Origin: Nostoc sp. CHAB 5824
Lineage (GTDB): Bacteria; Cyanobacteriota; Cyanobacteriia; Cyanobacteriales; Nostocaceae
Assembly: GCF_020829665.1 (NCBI RefSeq)
Contig: NZ_JAIVFT010000020.1
Coordinates: 95,023 to 159,022, forward strand
Length of the DNA: 64,000 nt
Direction of reading: 5' to 3'
Shown: positions 1-9,088 of the stretch, piece after piece
Layout of the letters: each line of letters begins with the position of its first letter
Numbering within the stretch: the stretch's first letter is position 1
Translations under genes and position numbers: made by a program
Notes under the pieces: model-generated
The model's input: the letters and a program-made list of their open reading frames with translations, nothing else
The model's database searches: none
What the model was told of the DNA's origin: nothing

Positions 1-265
1 ATCATCTTATAACTTGTCTTATAATTGCAGCAATTAGAATTAAGATTTTTAATTATCTATCTAAAAATCCTAATCATCAGCTTATATTCCCTTAGACAGG
101 TCACAGTTTATTTGCAATACTTTTGCTTATCTTTGGTAGATGCAATATTTGTATTATTTAATATCTGTATGGGTTGATGCAGAACCCAGCTTGTTTATCA
201 GTATACCTTTTGAGTCAAAATAATCAAGGTATTTGTCCCACTTCTAAAACTGGCTAGAAACTTTT

Positions 266-838
266 ATGGTTCCTCACGAAAGTGATGCAAAAAAAGAGCA
301 TACGTCGTTAAAAGTATGGCGTAGTTGGCAAGAAAATCTGATTTTAATTGCGATCGCATTGTGTTTGGCATTCCTGATCCGGACTTTTATCGCCGAACCC
401 CGCTATATACCTTCTGATTCGATGCTGCCTACGTTACATACAGGCGATCGCTTGGTAGTTGAAAAAATATCCTACCATCTACACCCTCCCATAACTGGGG
501 ATATTATTGTTTTTCAGCCACCTACAGAACTACAACGTCGGGGATATCCTAAAGACCAAGCCTTCATCAAGCGGGTTATTGGTCAGCCTGGTGAGGTAAT
601 TAGTGTTGCTTTTGGCAAAGTCTACCTCAACGGTCAACCCTTGGCAGAAGACTACATCGCTGAACCACCAAATCAGCCATATCAACCAGTGAAAGTCCCA
701 GAAGACGAATTTTTTGTTATGGGAGATAACCGCAACGATAGCAATGACTCTCGTTATTGGGGCTTTTTACCCAGAAAAAATGTCATCGGTCGGGCAACGT
801 TTCGCTTTTGGCCTCTCGATCGCATTGGATTCATTTAA
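266..838 (+). CDS. lepB: Signal peptidase I
   Basis: Membrane-anchored serine endopeptidase that removes signal peptides from Sec- and Tat-exported proteins. The 190-residue protein has one N-terminal transmembrane segment (about residues 24-42), then the S26 family boxes: PSDSMLPTL with the catalytic Ser52, KRVIGQPGE with the general-base Lys102, and the MGDNRNDSNDSR box near residues 152-163. Length is typical for a short cyanobacterial LepB. It starts at ATG 266 and is followed by a bidirectional hairpin that separates it from the convergent gene. No operon partner is visible. Family assignment is secure. Confidence 0.96.
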   Translation: MVPHESDAKKEHTSLKVWRSWQENLILIAIALCLAFLIRTFIAEPRYIPSDSMLPTLHTGDRLVVEKISYHLHPPITGDIIVFQPPTELQRRGYPKDQAFIKRVIGQPGEVISVAFGKVYLNGQPLAEDYIAEPPNQPYQPVKVPEDEFFVMGDNRNDSNDSRYWGFLPRKNVIGRATFRFWPLDRIGFI

Positions 839-855
839 AGAGTTAGGAATTATTT

Positions 856-884
856 AATTTTAGATTTTGGATAAATCTAAAATT
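856..884. terminator. Bidirectional hairpin between convergent genes
   Basis: Perfect 12-bp inverted repeat (AATTTTAGATTT and its complement) with a 5-base loop, lying between the convergent lepB and helix-hairpin-helix genes. A/T-rich arms supply U-rich sequence on either strand. Terminator role is inferred from structure and position. Confidence 0.55.
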
Positions 885-917
885 TGCAGAGTTAAGAGTT
901 ATTTTAAAACTTCTAAC

Positions 918-1451
918 TTAAAACCTCAAATAATACATCAGTTGGGCGATCGCATCACCAGTTAACTCCAACCGCCGTTGGAAATCAACTAGGTTACGAT
1001 AAGGCCCAGCTGATTGCCGATTTTGTACAACTGCTTGCGCTAAAGACAAATTTATAAATGGAATTTGTGCTAATTTTTCAACTGTTGCTGTATTCGGGTT
1101 GATTATATGCGTAGGATTTTCTAGAGATTCGTGGTCATAATAAATAAAATTCAGTAAAGGCTTTAATGGCTCCAGGCGCGGCACTGGTATAGCCAAAGCC
1201 GCAGCGATATCTTCAATACAGTAAAATTTAACACCAGAACGCGAAAGTTCCACCAGCGATCGCGCTTGGTGAATTGACAAACCTGGTAGGCGTAACCAAT
1301 CATCTACAGTGGCTTGATTAGCATCAATGCGAATACCTAATTTTGCTGCTATCTGAATTTCCTCTCCAGATTGTAGGCGATAGTAAGGATCGTTAAGGAG
1401 CTTGGCACGGAGTTTTTGCAGCCTGGGGTTCAAAGGTAGCCAGTTATTCAT
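918..1451 (-). CDS. ComEA-like helix-hairpin-helix protein
   Basis: 177-residue soluble protein with two helix-hairpin-helix-type segments. The first is around residues 44-70 (DANQATVDDWLRLPGLS) and the second around residues 115-150 (INPNTATVEKLAQIPFI). The INPNTAT.EKL..IP pattern is the signature of ComEA-type DNA-binding domains. In the family such domains bind DNA non-specifically during uptake or repair. No signal peptide or membrane helix is seen here, unlike ComEA proper, so a role in competence is not established. It starts 13 bases after the stop of the TM2 gene, so the two may be co-transcribed. Confidence 0.8.
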   Translation of the reverse strand: MNNWLPLNPRLQKLRAKLLNDPYYRLQSGEEIQIAAKLGIRIDANQATVDDWLRLPGLSIHQARSLVELSRSGVKFYCIEDIAAALAIPVPRLEPLKPLLNFIYYDHESLENPTHIINPNTATVEKLAQIPFINLSLAQAVVQNRQSAGPYRNLVDFQRRLELTGDAIAQLMYYLRF

Positions 1452-1464
1452 GTTGTCGCTTACC

Positions 1465-1839
1465 TCAAGAAATCTGGTCTAGCAATTGGCGGCGCTTTTG
1501 CTCAAATTCATATTCTGAAATCAGTCCATCTTGGCGTAGAGCATCTAATTCACGCAAAGCCTCAGCGATCGCTCCTACCTGATTACTCATCCTTTGTGAG
1601 TTCCTTGCCGCTGACTTACCTAGATTAAAATTACGATCAAAAGCTTCTTCATCTTGGGCTAAATACCAAACTCCCTCAATGGCACTAGCTACCTTGGGGA
1701 TCGGTGTCCAGGAAAGCAACACATACAAAACACCCCACAACGGCTGTCCCAGATAGAATTTGTGTAATCCTGAGATTGTCAGCGTGCCAGAAAAAGCTAA
1801 AACAGCGGCAACACTTCGACTTTTGCGCTTAGTTAACAT
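1465..1839 (-). CDS. TM2 domain protein with SHOCT-like tail
   Basis: 124-residue membrane protein. Residues 10-65 form a TM2 domain: two hydrophobic segments around the G.HKFYLGQ..WG motif, with a second helix that includes WTPIPKVAS. The C-terminus (about residues 94-124, ELDALRQDGLISEYEFEQKRRQLLD) is a classic short SHOCT-type helix pair often attached to membrane proteins. Function is unknown; TM2 proteins are small membrane proteins of diverse bacteria. It is the first gene of a likely two-gene unit with the HhH protein. Confidence 0.8.
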   Translation of the reverse strand: MLTKRKSRSVAAVLAFSGTLTISGLHKFYLGQPLWGVLYVLLSWTPIPKVASAIEGVWYLAQDEEAFDRNFNLGKSAARNSQRMSNQVGAIAEALRELDALRQDGLISEYEFEQKRRQLLDQIS

Positions 1840-2028
1840 ATTTCTAATAAATATACCAATACCACAGTTCCTACAATAAGACAGTCAACTACCTTGCCTT
1901 GCCCTTCAGACTTTTGGATGGGAAGTCCCATGCACAATTTAGTATTTGAAGAAATTTGAGTAAGTTTCACATGACTGTGCATTGAGCTTTGATGCTAATT
2001 TTAAGTTTTTAACAGCTTTATTACTACT

Positions 2029-2959
2029 ATGTCACAGACCTTCCTACCGCCAAAATGGCTTCAACAGCTTTGTGATCCTTACGCTGTGCTAGGAATTTTT
2101 GTGTGCTGATGATCGTCAGATTTTTAAACGCTATCACACTTTAGCGAAGCTGCTACATCCCGATCGCTATACCAAAAACTGCAATCCAGACTAACAATTA
2201 GCAACGGCAATATTTAGCCGCTTAATCAATCCAGCTTATGAGCAACTGAAACATCGACAGAAGTGCTTGCTTGCGATCGCAGTATAGCGATCGCAAGCAA
2301 GAGATTTAGAGCAGAAGCCTTTGTCTTCTCAAAGTGCCATAGATCAGGAAATTATGGAAATGTCTACACCCCAAGCAGAATTGTTTTACGAAGAAGCGAT
2401 CGCCTGCTATGCAGAAGCTCAATATAAATCATTAGATCAGTTTTATCAGGTGACGCAACAAATTACTATACTGAATTTAGTATACTTACGGTTGCATAAA
2501 CCAGACTTATTCCTACCGCAAAAAGCTATTCCCATCATCCTTGAGGTAAAGGTTAAGCCAGTTGAATTGACATTATCTGAACAAACTGATGTTAAACCAA
2601 TTTTGACAAACTACGCTCAACGTCACTACGAACGAGCTATTGAGTACGTCAGGCTAGCAAAATGGCCCCTAGCTGTGCAAGAACTGCGCGATGCCATCAA
2701 GTTAGAGCCAAATAACAGCGACTATTATGCTCTATTAGGTTTGGTACATCTTAAACAGAAATTTATCGGCATGGCTAGGGTTTATATGCGTCAAGCATTA
2801 AAACTTAATCCCGAAGATTTACTAGCTCTGAAATACGCTCCCGGGCTGAAAATTCAACCGTGTGAAAACACCAATCCTAACTCAATAGCTAAAGCTGTGA
2901 GTATTGCAGCTTTATTAAGCCGATTTACACAGGGGAAAGTTTCTCAAGTCAAGTGTTGA
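2029..2959 (+). pseudogene. Broken J-domain plus TPR protein gene
   Basis: An ATG at 2029 opens a reading frame (SQTFLPPKWLQQLCDPYAVLG) that stops after 26 codons. The J-domain continues one frame over from about 2105 (IFKRYHTLAKLLHPDRY, containing the HPD motif), is interrupted by TAA at 2192 and again by TAG at 2285. It then runs openly from 2321 to 2959 as a 212-residue segment with tetratricopeptide repeats (residues about 101-165, YERAIEYVRLAKWPLAVQEL and following). So one frameshift and two stops separate the co-chaperone domain from the TPR part. The TPR part could still be made from TTG 2321, but the whole gene looks decayed. J-domain proteins normally recruit Hsp70. Confidence 0.75.
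2266..2301. repeat. HIP1-bearing perfect palindrome inside the broken gene
   Basis: Two perfect 15-bp arms (CTTGCTTGCGATCGC and its reverse complement) flank the 6-base loop AGTATA. Each arm holds a HIP1 octamer. It sits exactly at the junction between the J-domain remnant and the TPR part and supplies the in-frame TAG at 2285, so it may be an inserted small palindromic element. Confidence 0.8.
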
Positions 2960-3085
2960 AATTTCGGTAACAAACCGTACTAAAACCGAAGCTTTGTTAT
3001 TATATTACTCCCCTAGACTAAAATAATAAATAGAAGTAAAACTATTAAGCTGCTGAGTCTGGACACTCAGTTTAATATAAGCAAT

Positions 3086-3409
3086 ATGGGATTCTTCGAT
3101 TCTGAGATAGTTCAGCAAGAAGCAAAACAGCTGTTTGAGGATTATCAAGCGCTAATCAAGCTTGGTAACAACTACGGCAAATTTGACCGCGATGGCAAAA
3201 AGCTATTTATTGAACAAATGGAAGCCATGATGGATCGGTATCGCATCTTTATGAAGCGCTTCGAGCTATCAGAAGACTTCATGGCACAGATGACAGTAGA
3301 ACAACTAAAAACACAATTAGGTCAGTTTGGTGTCACCCCACAACAAATGTTTGACCAAATGCACCTTACTTTAGAACGGATGAAAGCCGAGCTAGAAAAA
3401 CAGGTCTAG
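3086..3409 (+). CDS. DUF1825 family protein
   Basis: 107-residue, charged, entirely helical-looking protein (GFFDSEIVQQEAKQLFEDYQ at the start). It matches the cyanobacteria-specific DUF1825 family in length and in its MDRYRIFMKRFELS core. No membrane segment and no catalytic motif are visible, and the function is unknown. It starts at ATG 3086 after an A/T-rich leader and ends just before a long inverted repeat shared with the convergent penicillin-binding protein gene. Confidence 0.85.
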   Translation: MGFFDSEIVQQEAKQLFEDYQALIKLGNNYGKFDRDGKKLFIEQMEAMMDRYRIFMKRFELSEDFMAQMTVEQLKTQLGQFGVTPQQMFDQMHLTLERMKAELEKQV

Positions 3410-3411
3410 TC

Positions 3412-3495
3412 AATTTTAGATTTTGGATTGGTAATTAATCCAAAATCCAAATTGTGCAGGAAACGCACCTTTGGTGCGACCCAAAATCTAAAATT
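3412..3495. terminator. Inverted repeat between convergent genes
   Basis: 15-bp arms (AATTTTAGATTTTGG at 3412-3426 and its complement at 3481-3495) enclose a second small stem (GCACC..GGTGC). It separates DUF1825 from the convergent PBP gene and overlaps the latter's stop codon by two bases. Probable two-way terminator, inferred from structure. Confidence 0.45.
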
Positions 3496-5419
3496 ATTGT
3501 GACTTGGATCGAGAAAACTGAGAAGGTGGCTTGAAGTTTTCTACTGGTACATTCTTAAGTGCCTTCTCCATAAAATCTTTCCAAATGGGAGCAACCATAC
3601 CGCCACCTGTAGCACGGTTAGCTAATTGTCTGTTGTCGTCTCTCCCCACCCAGACAGCAGTTGTTAGCTGTGGCACAGTGCCAACAAACCAAATATCTTT
3701 TTCTGAGGAAGTTGTACCCGTCTTACCAGCGCTCGGGCGAGCTATGGCAGCACCTTTACCTGTACCGTTAGTAACTACCGTTCGCATCACATCGATAATG
3801 GCTGCCGATGCCCAAGGGTCTAAAACTAGCTGGGGTTTAGGGGTGTTATCTAATAACACGTTACCACTACTATCGGTGACACGGGCAATTACAGTGGGTG
3901 GGGACTGCCAGCCATAATTAGCAAAGGTAGCATAGGCACTAGCCATTTCCAAGGGAGTAACACCAATTGCACCCAGAGGCAGGGAGGTAACAGGTTCCAT
4001 CGGACTCATAATGCCCAAAGTGCGGCAGGTTTCTATGACTCTATTCATCCCCACAGCCTTACCAATCTTGATCACAGGAATGTTGCGTGATTGGGCTAAA
4101 GCTGTGCGGATTGGCATAGCTCCGCTAAAACCCCCATCATAATTTCTGGGAAAGTACCAACCGTTACCATCTCGATAGCTGACTGGGGAATCTACCACCG
4201 TTGAGTCTGGCCCATACTTGCCAGTAGCAAAAGCAGTATAATATACAAAAGGTTTAAAAGAAGAACCTGGCTGGCGTTGAGCTTGAGTTGCACGATTGAA
4301 TTCACTGACCTTAGGATCTACACCACCCACCAGTGCTTTAATAAAATGCGTGCGCGGATCAATTGCTACCAAGGCGATTTGATTCTTAGATAATCCCTGC
4401 CCAAGCAGTGATTTATGCCACTTACCTACAGTTTCCTCTGCCATAATTTGGAAGTTGGCATCAACCGTAGTTTGCACCCGCATCCCGCCTTTGAGCAGTG
4501 TCTCACGCCCAAACTTTTTAGCCAACTCCTGCGCTACAGTATTGGTTACATAAGGTAGGGCACTACCTTGAAAGGATTTGATTTTACCAAGTTTGATTTC
4601 TTGCTTGAGGGCATTGTCGTACTCTGACTGGTTGATCCAGTTCAACTCCAACATCCGTCCTAGCACTTCTTTTTGTTTCTGTTTTGCCAGCTTCATGCTC
4701 ACAAACGGGCTGAATTCCTCTGGTGCTTGGATCAAACCCGCCATCATTGCCGACTCACCCAAGCTTAAATATTCTGCTGACTTATTAAAGTAACTGCGGG
4801 CTGCCGTTTGTACACCATAATTGTTATGACCCCAATAAACTTGATTGAGGTACATTTCTAAAATTTGATCTTTAGTGAGAATTTGCTCTAACCGAATTGC
4901 TAGCACTCCCTCCGCTAACTTGCGGGTAAAAGCACGCTTGCGAGATAAAAACAGGTTTTTTACCAATTGCATAGTAACAGTAGAGCCACCCTCTTTGACT
5001 CCACCTGCGACAGCGTTAACTACTACAGCACGGCCAACACCAGTGGGGTTAATACCGTGGTGATCATAGAAGTGGCTATCTTCACTTGCTAGTACCGCCC
5101 GTTTTAAATTCGGAGAAATTCTATCTAAGGGTACGACTTCCCGGTTGGCTTCCCCGTGGATACTCGTTAAAAGTTTACCCTTAACGTCATAGATGTAAGT
5201 TGTTTCTGAGGGAAAGAAGTTACGTAGCTGTCTTACATCTGGCAAATTACGGAAACTAATGGCTAAACCAACCAGTCCTCCGGCTACAATGGAACTTGCC
5301 AACATGGTGATTGAGAGGAGAGTACCGCCAGTTACCTGACCGACTCCTTTCAAAAACTCAAAACCTGATGAAGCCCGACGTTGTGGCTGTTTATCTTCAA
5401 AAGTCCTAGAAGACGACAC
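3494..5419 (-). CDS. Class A penicillin-binding protein (PBP1A type)
   Basis: Bifunctional peptidoglycan glycosyltransferase/transpeptidase of 641 residues. One membrane anchor (about residues 32-56) precedes the GT51 domain, with catalytic Glu113 in ASEDSHFYDHHG and the GGSTVTMQLVKN motif at 144-155. The transpeptidase domain carries SSFK (Ser386 to Lys389), SRN (444-446) and KTGT (566-569), so both activities look intact. It polymerises lipid II and cross-links peptides outside the plasma membrane. Filamentous cyanobacteria carry several paralogues, so the exact member cannot be named. It is divergent from tyrS. Confidence 0.94.
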   Translation of the reverse strand: MSSSRTFEDKQPQRRASSGFEFLKGVGQVTGGTLLSITMLASSIVAGGLVGLAISFRNLPDVRQLRNFFPSETTYIYDVKGKLLTSIHGEANREVVPLDRISPNLKRAVLASEDSHFYDHHGINPTGVGRAVVVNAVAGGVKEGGSTVTMQLVKNLFLSRKRAFTRKLAEGVLAIRLEQILTKDQILEMYLNQVYWGHNNYGVQTAARSYFNKSAEYLSLGESAMMAGLIQAPEEFSPFVSMKLAKQKQKEVLGRMLELNWINQSEYDNALKQEIKLGKIKSFQGSALPYVTNTVAQELAKKFGRETLLKGGMRVQTTVDANFQIMAEETVGKWHKSLLGQGLSKNQIALVAIDPRTHFIKALVGGVDPKVSEFNRATQAQRQPGSSFKPFVYYTAFATGKYGPDSTVVDSPVSYRDGNGWYFPRNYDGGFSGAMPIRTALAQSRNIPVIKIGKAVGMNRVIETCRTLGIMSPMEPVTSLPLGAIGVTPLEMASAYATFANYGWQSPPTVIARVTDSSGNVLLDNTPKPQLVLDPWASAAIIDVMRTVVTNGTGKGAAIARPSAGKTGTTSSEKDIWFVGTVPQLTTAVWVGRDDNRQLANRATGGGMVAPIWKDFMEKALKNVPVENFKPPSQFSRSKSQ

Positions 5420-5592
5420 GGCGATTTCACTTCCTCACTGATAAATTTAACTGTAATTGATTGGACGAAGCAAGGCGGTTAATTTTTTGCAATTATAGTA
5501 GTTTGGCAGATGAGAAAGCGGATAAATTGCAAGTGTTTATAACCAACTTAACTTCTAGTGTGCAAAACATAGCTAACAGTGGATTTTCTAGT

Positions 5593-6783
5593 ATGACGCA
5601 AGATTTTGCTTGGCTGCGTCGTGGTGTGGCAGAAGTTTTCCCACAACCAGCTGATGTTAACAGTGATAGTCTAGAAAAGCGCTTGATAACTACAAATCAA
5701 CCTTTGAGGATCAAATTGGGCATTGATCCTACAGGTACTGATATTCATCTTGGTCATAGCATACCAGTACGGAAACTGCGAGCGTTTCAAGATGCAGGCC
5801 ATATAGCAGTTCTGATTATTGGCGATTTTACAGCACGTATTGGCGATCCGACTGGGAAATCTGAAGTGCGCCGCCAGCTTACAGAAGCAGACGTAGCGCA
5901 CAATGCTCAAACTTATCTTGACCAAGTACGTCCTATCTTGGATTTTGACACACCAGGAAGGTTAGAGGTGCGTTATAACTCGGAATGGCTCTCTGGGCTA
6001 AACTTAGAGAAAATTTTAGAGTTACTCTCCACGATGACGGTGGGGCAGATGTTGGCTAAAGAAGGATTTGCCGATCGCTATAGAAAAGAGAATCCAATTT
6101 TTATCCATGAGTTCCTATACCCGTTAATGCAAGGTTTTGATTCCGTTGCCGTTGAAGCAGATGTGGAATTGGGAGGGACTGATCAAAAATTTAACATTGC
6201 TGTGGGCAGAGATTTGCAACGCCATTTTGGTCAAGAGCCACAGTTTGGTATGCTGTTGCCGATTTTGATTGGTACGGATGGGGTGCAAAAAATGTCCAAG
6301 TCTTTAGGTAATTATATTGGGTTGTCGGAACATCCAGGACAAAAATATCAAAAGTTGCAAGGAGTTCCAGATAATCTGTTGGAACAGTATTTTGAACTGC
6401 TGACGGATTTACCTTTGGATAAACTGCCAGAAAATCCCCGCGAGCGCCAAACACTTTTAGCATGGGAAATTGTCAAACAGTACCACGGCGAACAAGAAGC
6501 CCAAGAGGCGAAAGAAGCAGCACAAAGCGGTGGAAAGGAAGGTGCAGTTCCAGAATTTTCCTTAGCTGAGGTATCGCAGTTTCCTGTTAAGTTAGCGTAT
6601 ATTCTCAATGTCACTGGCTTGTGCAAAAGTACAGGGGAAGGTAAGCGGAAAATTCAAGAAGGTGGAGTACGCTTAGATGGCGATCGCATTACCGATATTG
6701 ATACTACTTTTGCTTCCCTTGCTGAATTACAAGGTAAGGTTTTACAAGTTGGCAAAAATAAGTTTGTGCGTTTAGTGCCTTAA
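5593..6783 (+). CDS. tyrS: Tyrosyl-tRNA synthetase
   Basis: Class I aminoacyl-tRNA synthetase charging tRNA-Tyr. From ATG 5593 it has 396 residues, with the HIGH-equivalent HLGHS at residues 52-56, the KMSKSLGN loop near residue 237 and a C-terminal S4 RNA-binding domain (KSTGEGKRKIQEGGVRLDG). The frame is open upstream to TTG 5461, but that extension has no family similarity that I recognise and would start within the promoter region shared with the divergent PBP gene. I therefore prefer ATG 5593. This is the TyrRS form with HLGH and long S4 linker, common in cyanobacteria. Confidence 0.94.
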   Translation: MTQDFAWLRRGVAEVFPQPADVNSDSLEKRLITTNQPLRIKLGIDPTGTDIHLGHSIPVRKLRAFQDAGHIAVLIIGDFTARIGDPTGKSEVRRQLTEADVAHNAQTYLDQVRPILDFDTPGRLEVRYNSEWLSGLNLEKILELLSTMTVGQMLAKEGFADRYRKENPIFIHEFLYPLMQGFDSVAVEADVELGGTDQKFNIAVGRDLQRHFGQEPQFGMLLPILIGTDGVQKMSKSLGNYIGLSEHPGQKYQKLQGVPDNLLEQYFELLTDLPLDKLPENPRERQTLLAWEIVKQYHGEQEAQEAKEAAQSGGKEGAVPEFSLAEVSQFPVKLAYILNVTGLCKSTGEGKRKIQEGGVRLDGDRITDIDTTFASLAELQGKVLQVGKNKFVRLVP

Positions 6784-6812
6784 ATGGGGAGTGGGGAGTA
6801 GGGAATGGGGAA
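6784..6812. repeat. GGGGAGT heptamer repeats over the pyrF start
   Basis: Short tandem GGGGAGT/GGGAATG heptamers fill the space between tyrS and pyrF. They provide both the purine-rich stretch ahead of pyrF and its ATG at 6805. An upstream ATG at 6784 is in frame but meets TAG within the repeat. Confidence 0.7.
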
Positions 6813-7533
6813 TAGTGAACAGGCACAACGAATTATAGTGCCTTTGGATGTGGCGGATGAACAAAGTGCGATCGCTCTTATAGATCAACTCCCGCAAGTG
6901 GTTTGGTGGAAGGTAGGCTTAGAGTTGTTTACCAGCACTGGCCCGAAAATTCTGGAAGTGCTAAAGTCCAAACAAAAGCGCATCTTCCTAGATTTAAAGT
7001 TTCACGATATCCCTAACACAGTCGCTGGTGCAAGTCGTAGTGCAGCTCGTTACGGGGTAGACTTGTTGACAATTCATGCTACATGTGGTATTGATGCTCT
7101 CAAAGCTGCAACAGAAGCGGCACAAGAAGGGGCAGCCCAAGCGGGTGTAAAACCGCCTAAGTTAATTGCGATTACTTTGTTAACGAGCATTTCTGCTAGA
7201 CAGCTGGCGTTCGATTTAAAGATTCCTTTAGAGTTACTAGAATATACGCTAGAAATGGCACTGCTGGCTCAAGAGGCGGGATTAGATGGGGCAGTTTGTT
7301 CGCCCCAAGAAGCGGCACAACTACGGCAAACTTGTGGAGATGACTTTTTACTAGTTTGTCCGGGGGTTAGACCAACTTGGGCAGACAAAGGCGATCAAAA
7401 GCGATCGCTTACCCCAGCACAAGCAATTATTGCTGGCGCAGATTATCTCGTGATTGGGCGTCCCATTACTACTGCTACTGAGCCGGAGTTAGCCTGGAAG
7501 AGGATTTCTGAGGAGTTAACTGCGATCGCATGA
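6805..7533 (+). CDS. pyrF: Orotidine 5'-phosphate decarboxylase
   Basis: Catalyses OMP to UMP, the last step of de novo pyrimidine synthesis. 242 residues, TIM-barrel family, with the group I motif DLKFHDIPNT (about residues 62-71), whose Asp and Lys residues form the catalytic array. IIVPLDVA near the start and GADYLVIGRPIT near the end bind substrate phosphate. It lies 21 bases after tyrS and overlaps the next gene by 4 bases (ATGA), so tyrS, pyrF and the following hypothetical may form one transcript. The start codon lies in a heptamer repeat. pyrE is at 50700-51323 in the same window. Confidence 0.95.
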   Translation: MGNSEQAQRIIVPLDVADEQSAIALIDQLPQVVWWKVGLELFTSTGPKILEVLKSKQKRIFLDLKFHDIPNTVAGASRSAARYGVDLLTIHATCGIDALKAATEAAQEGAAQAGVKPPKLIAITLLTSISARQLAFDLKIPLELLEYTLEMALLAQEAGLDGAVCSPQEAAQLRQTCGDDFLLVCPGVRPTWADKGDQKRSLTPAQAIIAGADYLVIGRPITTATEPELAWKRISEELTAIA

Positions 7534-8216
7534 AGGCAGGAGTTAGTGAGAAGTTGGGGGATAGGGTGCAGGGTGTAGGAGAGGACAATCTTACCTCTTC
7601 GCTCAGGAAGAAAAATTATAGTTGGCTTTTAGCTTGTGCCTTCTGGGTTTTAGTATCAAATAGCCTTACTTATCCAGCGTTCTCAACAAACCTCACCCCT
7701 AAACCCTTTGCGCTAGCAGAAATGGAAAATGTTAACGGTGACGTAAAGTCTTTGTGTTCTGAACAAAACTTAGAAACGTTTACTATACAGCTACTAAAAG
7801 ATTTACCTAGTTATACTAATCGCGCTAGCCAACGCGCCCGCCGCCTCAGAAGAAGCAGTGATGTTTACAGTTATATGCTAGTGGCAGGAAGACCTGAGTT
7901 TATTCCTCTGCCCCTTAACCTTGAAGAATATAGTGCAGACGTGTTTAAAAGCTCTGCATCAGGAATTGAGCAAGTTTTCTTTACTACCTTGGAGCGGCAG
8001 TATATAGGAAAGAAAGCGGTAGAATTGCAGGAATTCCACTGGCTATTGTTGACTAAAACTGAAATTGGTTGGCGTTTAGTAATGATGTTTTCTCAAACTG
8101 GTTCCTATTCAGCACAGCAGCCACTATCTCCGCCACGCGATAGTAGTAACGGCACTGTTGCCCAAGGGGTTAAAACTTGGTTACGCGATTGTCAAGCTGG
8201 AAGTGTACGTCAATAA
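7530..8216 (+). CDS. Exported hypothetical protein overlapping pyrF
   Basis: 228 residues, start ATG 7530 overlapping the pyrF stop (ATGA), which suggests translational coupling. An N-terminal polar stretch of about 30 residues precedes one hydrophobic segment (SWLLACAFWVLVSNSLTYPAF, residues about 31-52), so the protein is probably membrane-anchored or exported. The rest is soluble, with a VAGRPEFIPLPL region and a W/F-rich C-terminal part ending in WLRDC. I recognise it only as a conserved cyanobacterial hypothetical; no function can be given. The alternative start is internal, closer to the hydrophobic segment. Confidence 0.65.
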   Translation: MKAGVSEKLGDRVQGVGEDNLTSSLRKKNYSWLLACAFWVLVSNSLTYPAFSTNLTPKPFALAEMENVNGDVKSLCSEQNLETFTIQLLKDLPSYTNRASQRARRLRRSSDVYSYMLVAGRPEFIPLPLNLEEYSADVFKSSASGIEQVFFTTLERQYIGKKAVELQEFHWLLLTKTEIGWRLVMMFSQTGSYSAQQPLSPPRDSSNGTVAQGVKTWLRDCQAGSVRQ

Positions 8217-8258
8217 AACCTAATTCCAAATTTTCGTAAATTAGGAGATTATTAAATA

Positions 8259-8708
8259 ATGTCTAAAATACTCACTCAAATTATTTATGAACAGGATTAT
8301 CACTTGTGGTTAGAAACTACGTTGAAACAATTGCAAGAACGAGATTTAGAACATCTTGATTGGGAGCATTTGATTGAGGAGATCGAAAGATTGGGTAATG
8401 AACAGAAACACAAGCTCGAAAGTTATCTACTGCAACTTCTCAAACATCTCCTTTTGTATCAACATTGGAGTCTTCCTGAATGTAGAAATCATTGGGAAAT
8501 GGAAATTGATAATTTTCGGGTGGAACTTAGGAAATTAACCAAATCTAAAAATCTCTATAACTATCTGCTCACGGTGCTTGAAGAAGTCTATATTGATGCG
8601 CTACGACAAGCAAAAAAGAAAAGTGGATTGAATTGTTTTCCAGAAATTTGCCCTTATAGCATTGAGCAAATTTTAGATGTGGATTATTTACCACCATTTA
8701 TTTATTGA
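8259..8708 (+). CDS. DUF29 family protein
   Basis: 149-residue, highly charged helical protein. The start (YEQDYHLWLETTLKQLQERD), the LDWEHLIEEIERLGNEQKHKLESYL core and the LLKHLLLYQHW segment are the signature of DUF29, a family expanded in cyanobacteria. Function is unknown; the family is patchily distributed. A clear Shine-Dalgarno (TAGGAGA) precedes ATG 8259. Ordinary length for the family. Confidence 0.88.
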   Translation: MSKILTQIIYEQDYHLWLETTLKQLQERDLEHLDWEHLIEEIERLGNEQKHKLESYLLQLLKHLLLYQHWSLPECRNHWEMEIDNFRVELRKLTKSKNLYNYLLTVLEEVYIDALRQAKKKSGLNCFPEICPYSIEQILDVDYLPPFIY

Positions 8709-9088
8709 TAAGGTGTATAAGTAAAAAAAAGTAAGAAAATTTTTGATGAACAAACTCAAACCTTGTATTGATAAGAGCTTTAAGAGCTATCACTTTGAAA
8801 TGCTCTTGCGCGGCATAGACCGTTATTAAAGGTAGCCAAACTCCTCGGACTGTGTACTAGTTCTTTTTATAAAAATACATCACCCAAGTGGCTTATATCA
8901 GTGTAATTGCGCCTATGCCTTTGGGAATATTTTAAGGAAATATAGCTTATAAACAGCGAAAAAAAGCATACATTATTTAAAAATGAAGGCTGGCTTGAAT
9001 TTAAGCGTTGTGACTCCCGTTTTTTGACGATAACATGGACATAAGTGTATTTCATGCTTCTCAAACCGCGTTTGGCGTCAGTTTTCTT
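8709..9088. other. Intergenic stretch, no supported gene
   Basis: A/T-rich DNA between the DUF29 and DUF370 genes. Open frames of up to 65 codons exist on the minus strand, but they lack a ribosome site and recognisable composition. It presumably carries the promoter of the DUF370-gmk pair. Confidence 0.5.

Noticed and set aside
8867..9064. 65-codon minus-strand ORF
   Set aside because: No ribosome site, no recognisable sequence, lies in the promoter region of the DUF370 gene.
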